DNA from: DASRHK01 sp035650495
GTDB lineage: Bacteria; Pseudomonadota; Gammaproteobacteria; Nevskiales; Nevskiaceae
DNA length: 6,697 nt
Assembly: GCA_035650495.1 (NCBI GenBank)
Contig: DASRHK010000096.1
Location: 1-6,697 of the forward strand
Direction: 5' to 3'
In this document: positions 6,086 to 6,697 of the stretch, in pieces
Numbering within the stretch: the stretch's first letter is position 1
Layout: each line of letters starts with the position of its first letter
Notes under the pieces: model-generated
Databases searched by the model: none
Seen by the model: the letters and a program-made list of their open reading frames with translations, nothing else
Told to the model about the DNA's origin: nothing
Translations under genes and position numbers: made by a program

Positions 6086-6697
6086 TGCGCAGCGCGCTCG
6101 CCGCAGCGGCCGCTCTGCTCGCGGCGTGCGCGCAAGCGCCGACGACTCCGGGCAAGCAGACCGGCGCCGAAATCCTCGCCGCCACGACGCCGTCCGACTG
6201 GCGCACACCCGATCCTGACAACACGCTCTATCTCGAGCTCGCGACCGGCCGCGTCGTCATCGAGCTCGCGCCGGCGTTCGCGCCGAACCACGTCGCGAAC
6301 ATCAAGACACTCGTGCGCGAGAAGTATTTCGACGGGCTCGCGATCGTTCGCGCGCAGGACAACTACGTCGTGCAGTGGGCCGATCCGGCGGAAGATGACG
6401 CGAAGAAGAAGCCGCTCGGCTCCGCACTGTCGACGCTGCCCGGCGAATTCGCGCACGCCGACGATCTGCCTTTCGTCGCCCTTCCCGATCGCGACGTCTA
6501 CGCGCCCGAGACCGGCTTCTCGCAAGGCTTTCCCGCGGCGCGCGACGCGAGCGCGGGCAAGATGTGGCTCACGCACTGCTACGGCATGGTCGGCGTCGGC
6601 CGCGACAACGCGCCCGACAGCGGCGGCGGCAAGGAGCTCTACGTCGTCATCGGCCATGCGCCGCGGCATCTGGATCGCAACGTCACGCTCGTTGGCC
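6082..6697 (+). CDS. Cyclophilin-type peptidyl-prolyl cis-trans isomerase, predicted periplasmic lipoprotein, N-terminal 205 residues
   Basis: Catalyses cis-trans isomerisation of prolyl bonds in exported proteins. The frame is open to the right edge, so the C-terminus is missing. A short type II signal peptide (MMRS, an Ala/Leu core, lipobox LAAC with C16, then AQ) predicts a lipid anchor in the envelope. The cyclophilin fold is seen in LYLELATGRVVIELAP (49-64), FAPNHVANIKTLVREKYFDG (66-85), R90 and Q98 (IVRAQDNYVVQWAD, matching the catalytic Arg and Gln of FHRxxxxFxxQGGD), MVGVGRDNAPDSGGG (169-183), ELYVVIG (185-191) and LDRNVTLVG (197-205). A segment of about 45-60 residues between Q98 and MVGVGR is longer than in the minimal domain. 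The usual GSQFFI is replaced by GKELYV, so the substrate pocket differs from the classical enzyme. ATG 6082 overlaps the previous stop; ATG 6085 is an equivalent alternative (ATGATG). It closes the visible operon. Confidence 0.88.
   Translation, partial: MMRSALAAAAALLAACAQAPTTPGKQTGAEILAATTPSDWRTPDPDNTLYLELATGRVVIELAPAFAPNHVANIKTLVREKYFDGLAIVRAQDNYVVQWADPAEDDAKKKPLGSALSTLPGEFAHADDLPFVALPDRDVYAPETGFSQGFPAARDASAGKMWLTHCYGMVGVGRDNAPDSGGGKELYVVIGHAPRHLDRNVTLVG

Overview
The window is GC-rich DNA (about two-thirds G+C, judged by eye) from a Gram-negative bacterium. Most third codon positions are G or C, and three genes near the right end begin with lipoprotein signal peptides. The nucleotide-sugar dehydrogenase is very like Pseudomonas WbpA, and the cyclophilin at the right edge resembles, from memory, secreted peptidyl-prolyl isomerases of Lysobacter and Xanthomonas. 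A gammaproteobacterium of the Xanthomonadales or a nearby group is therefore my best guess. A betaproteobacterium cannot be excluded. No tRNA, rRNA, insertion sequence, phage gene or CRISPR array is visible.

Layout. Positions 1-570 on the minus strand hold the first 190 residues of a GMC-family flavin oxidoreductase that runs off the left edge. A short divergent gap (571-640) separates it from six plus-strand genes that are packed like a single operon: a WbpA-type UDP-GlcNAc 6-dehydrogenase (641-1972, with an alternative start at 569), an MDR-superfamily enoyl reductase/quinone oxidoreductase-like protein (1969-3003), an OPT-family oligopeptide transporter (3020-4954), two unrecognised small lipoproteins (4951-5502 and 5504-6085), and a lipoprotein-type cyclophilin (6082 onward, cut by the right edge). 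Four of the five junctions are ATGA overlaps or a 1-nt gap. The largest gap, 16 nt, carries a strong ribosome binding site for the transporter.

How the genes may work together. The last four genes look like one envelope module: an inner-membrane peptide or metallo-peptide transporter, two lipoproteins of similar layout, and a periplasmic lipid-anchored prolyl isomerase. This is inference from spacing and signal peptides. The WbpA-type enzyme makes a UDP-uronic acid precursor for surface polysaccharide, but no glycosyltransferase or other sugar gene lies next to it here. The MDR protein keeps the tyrosine used by 2-enoyl-thioester reductases and may act on lipid or small carbonyl substrates. 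There is no clear sign of recent horizontal transfer. The most unusual elements are the transporter-lipoprotein-lipoprotein-cyclophilin arrangement and the divergent active site of the cyclophilin.
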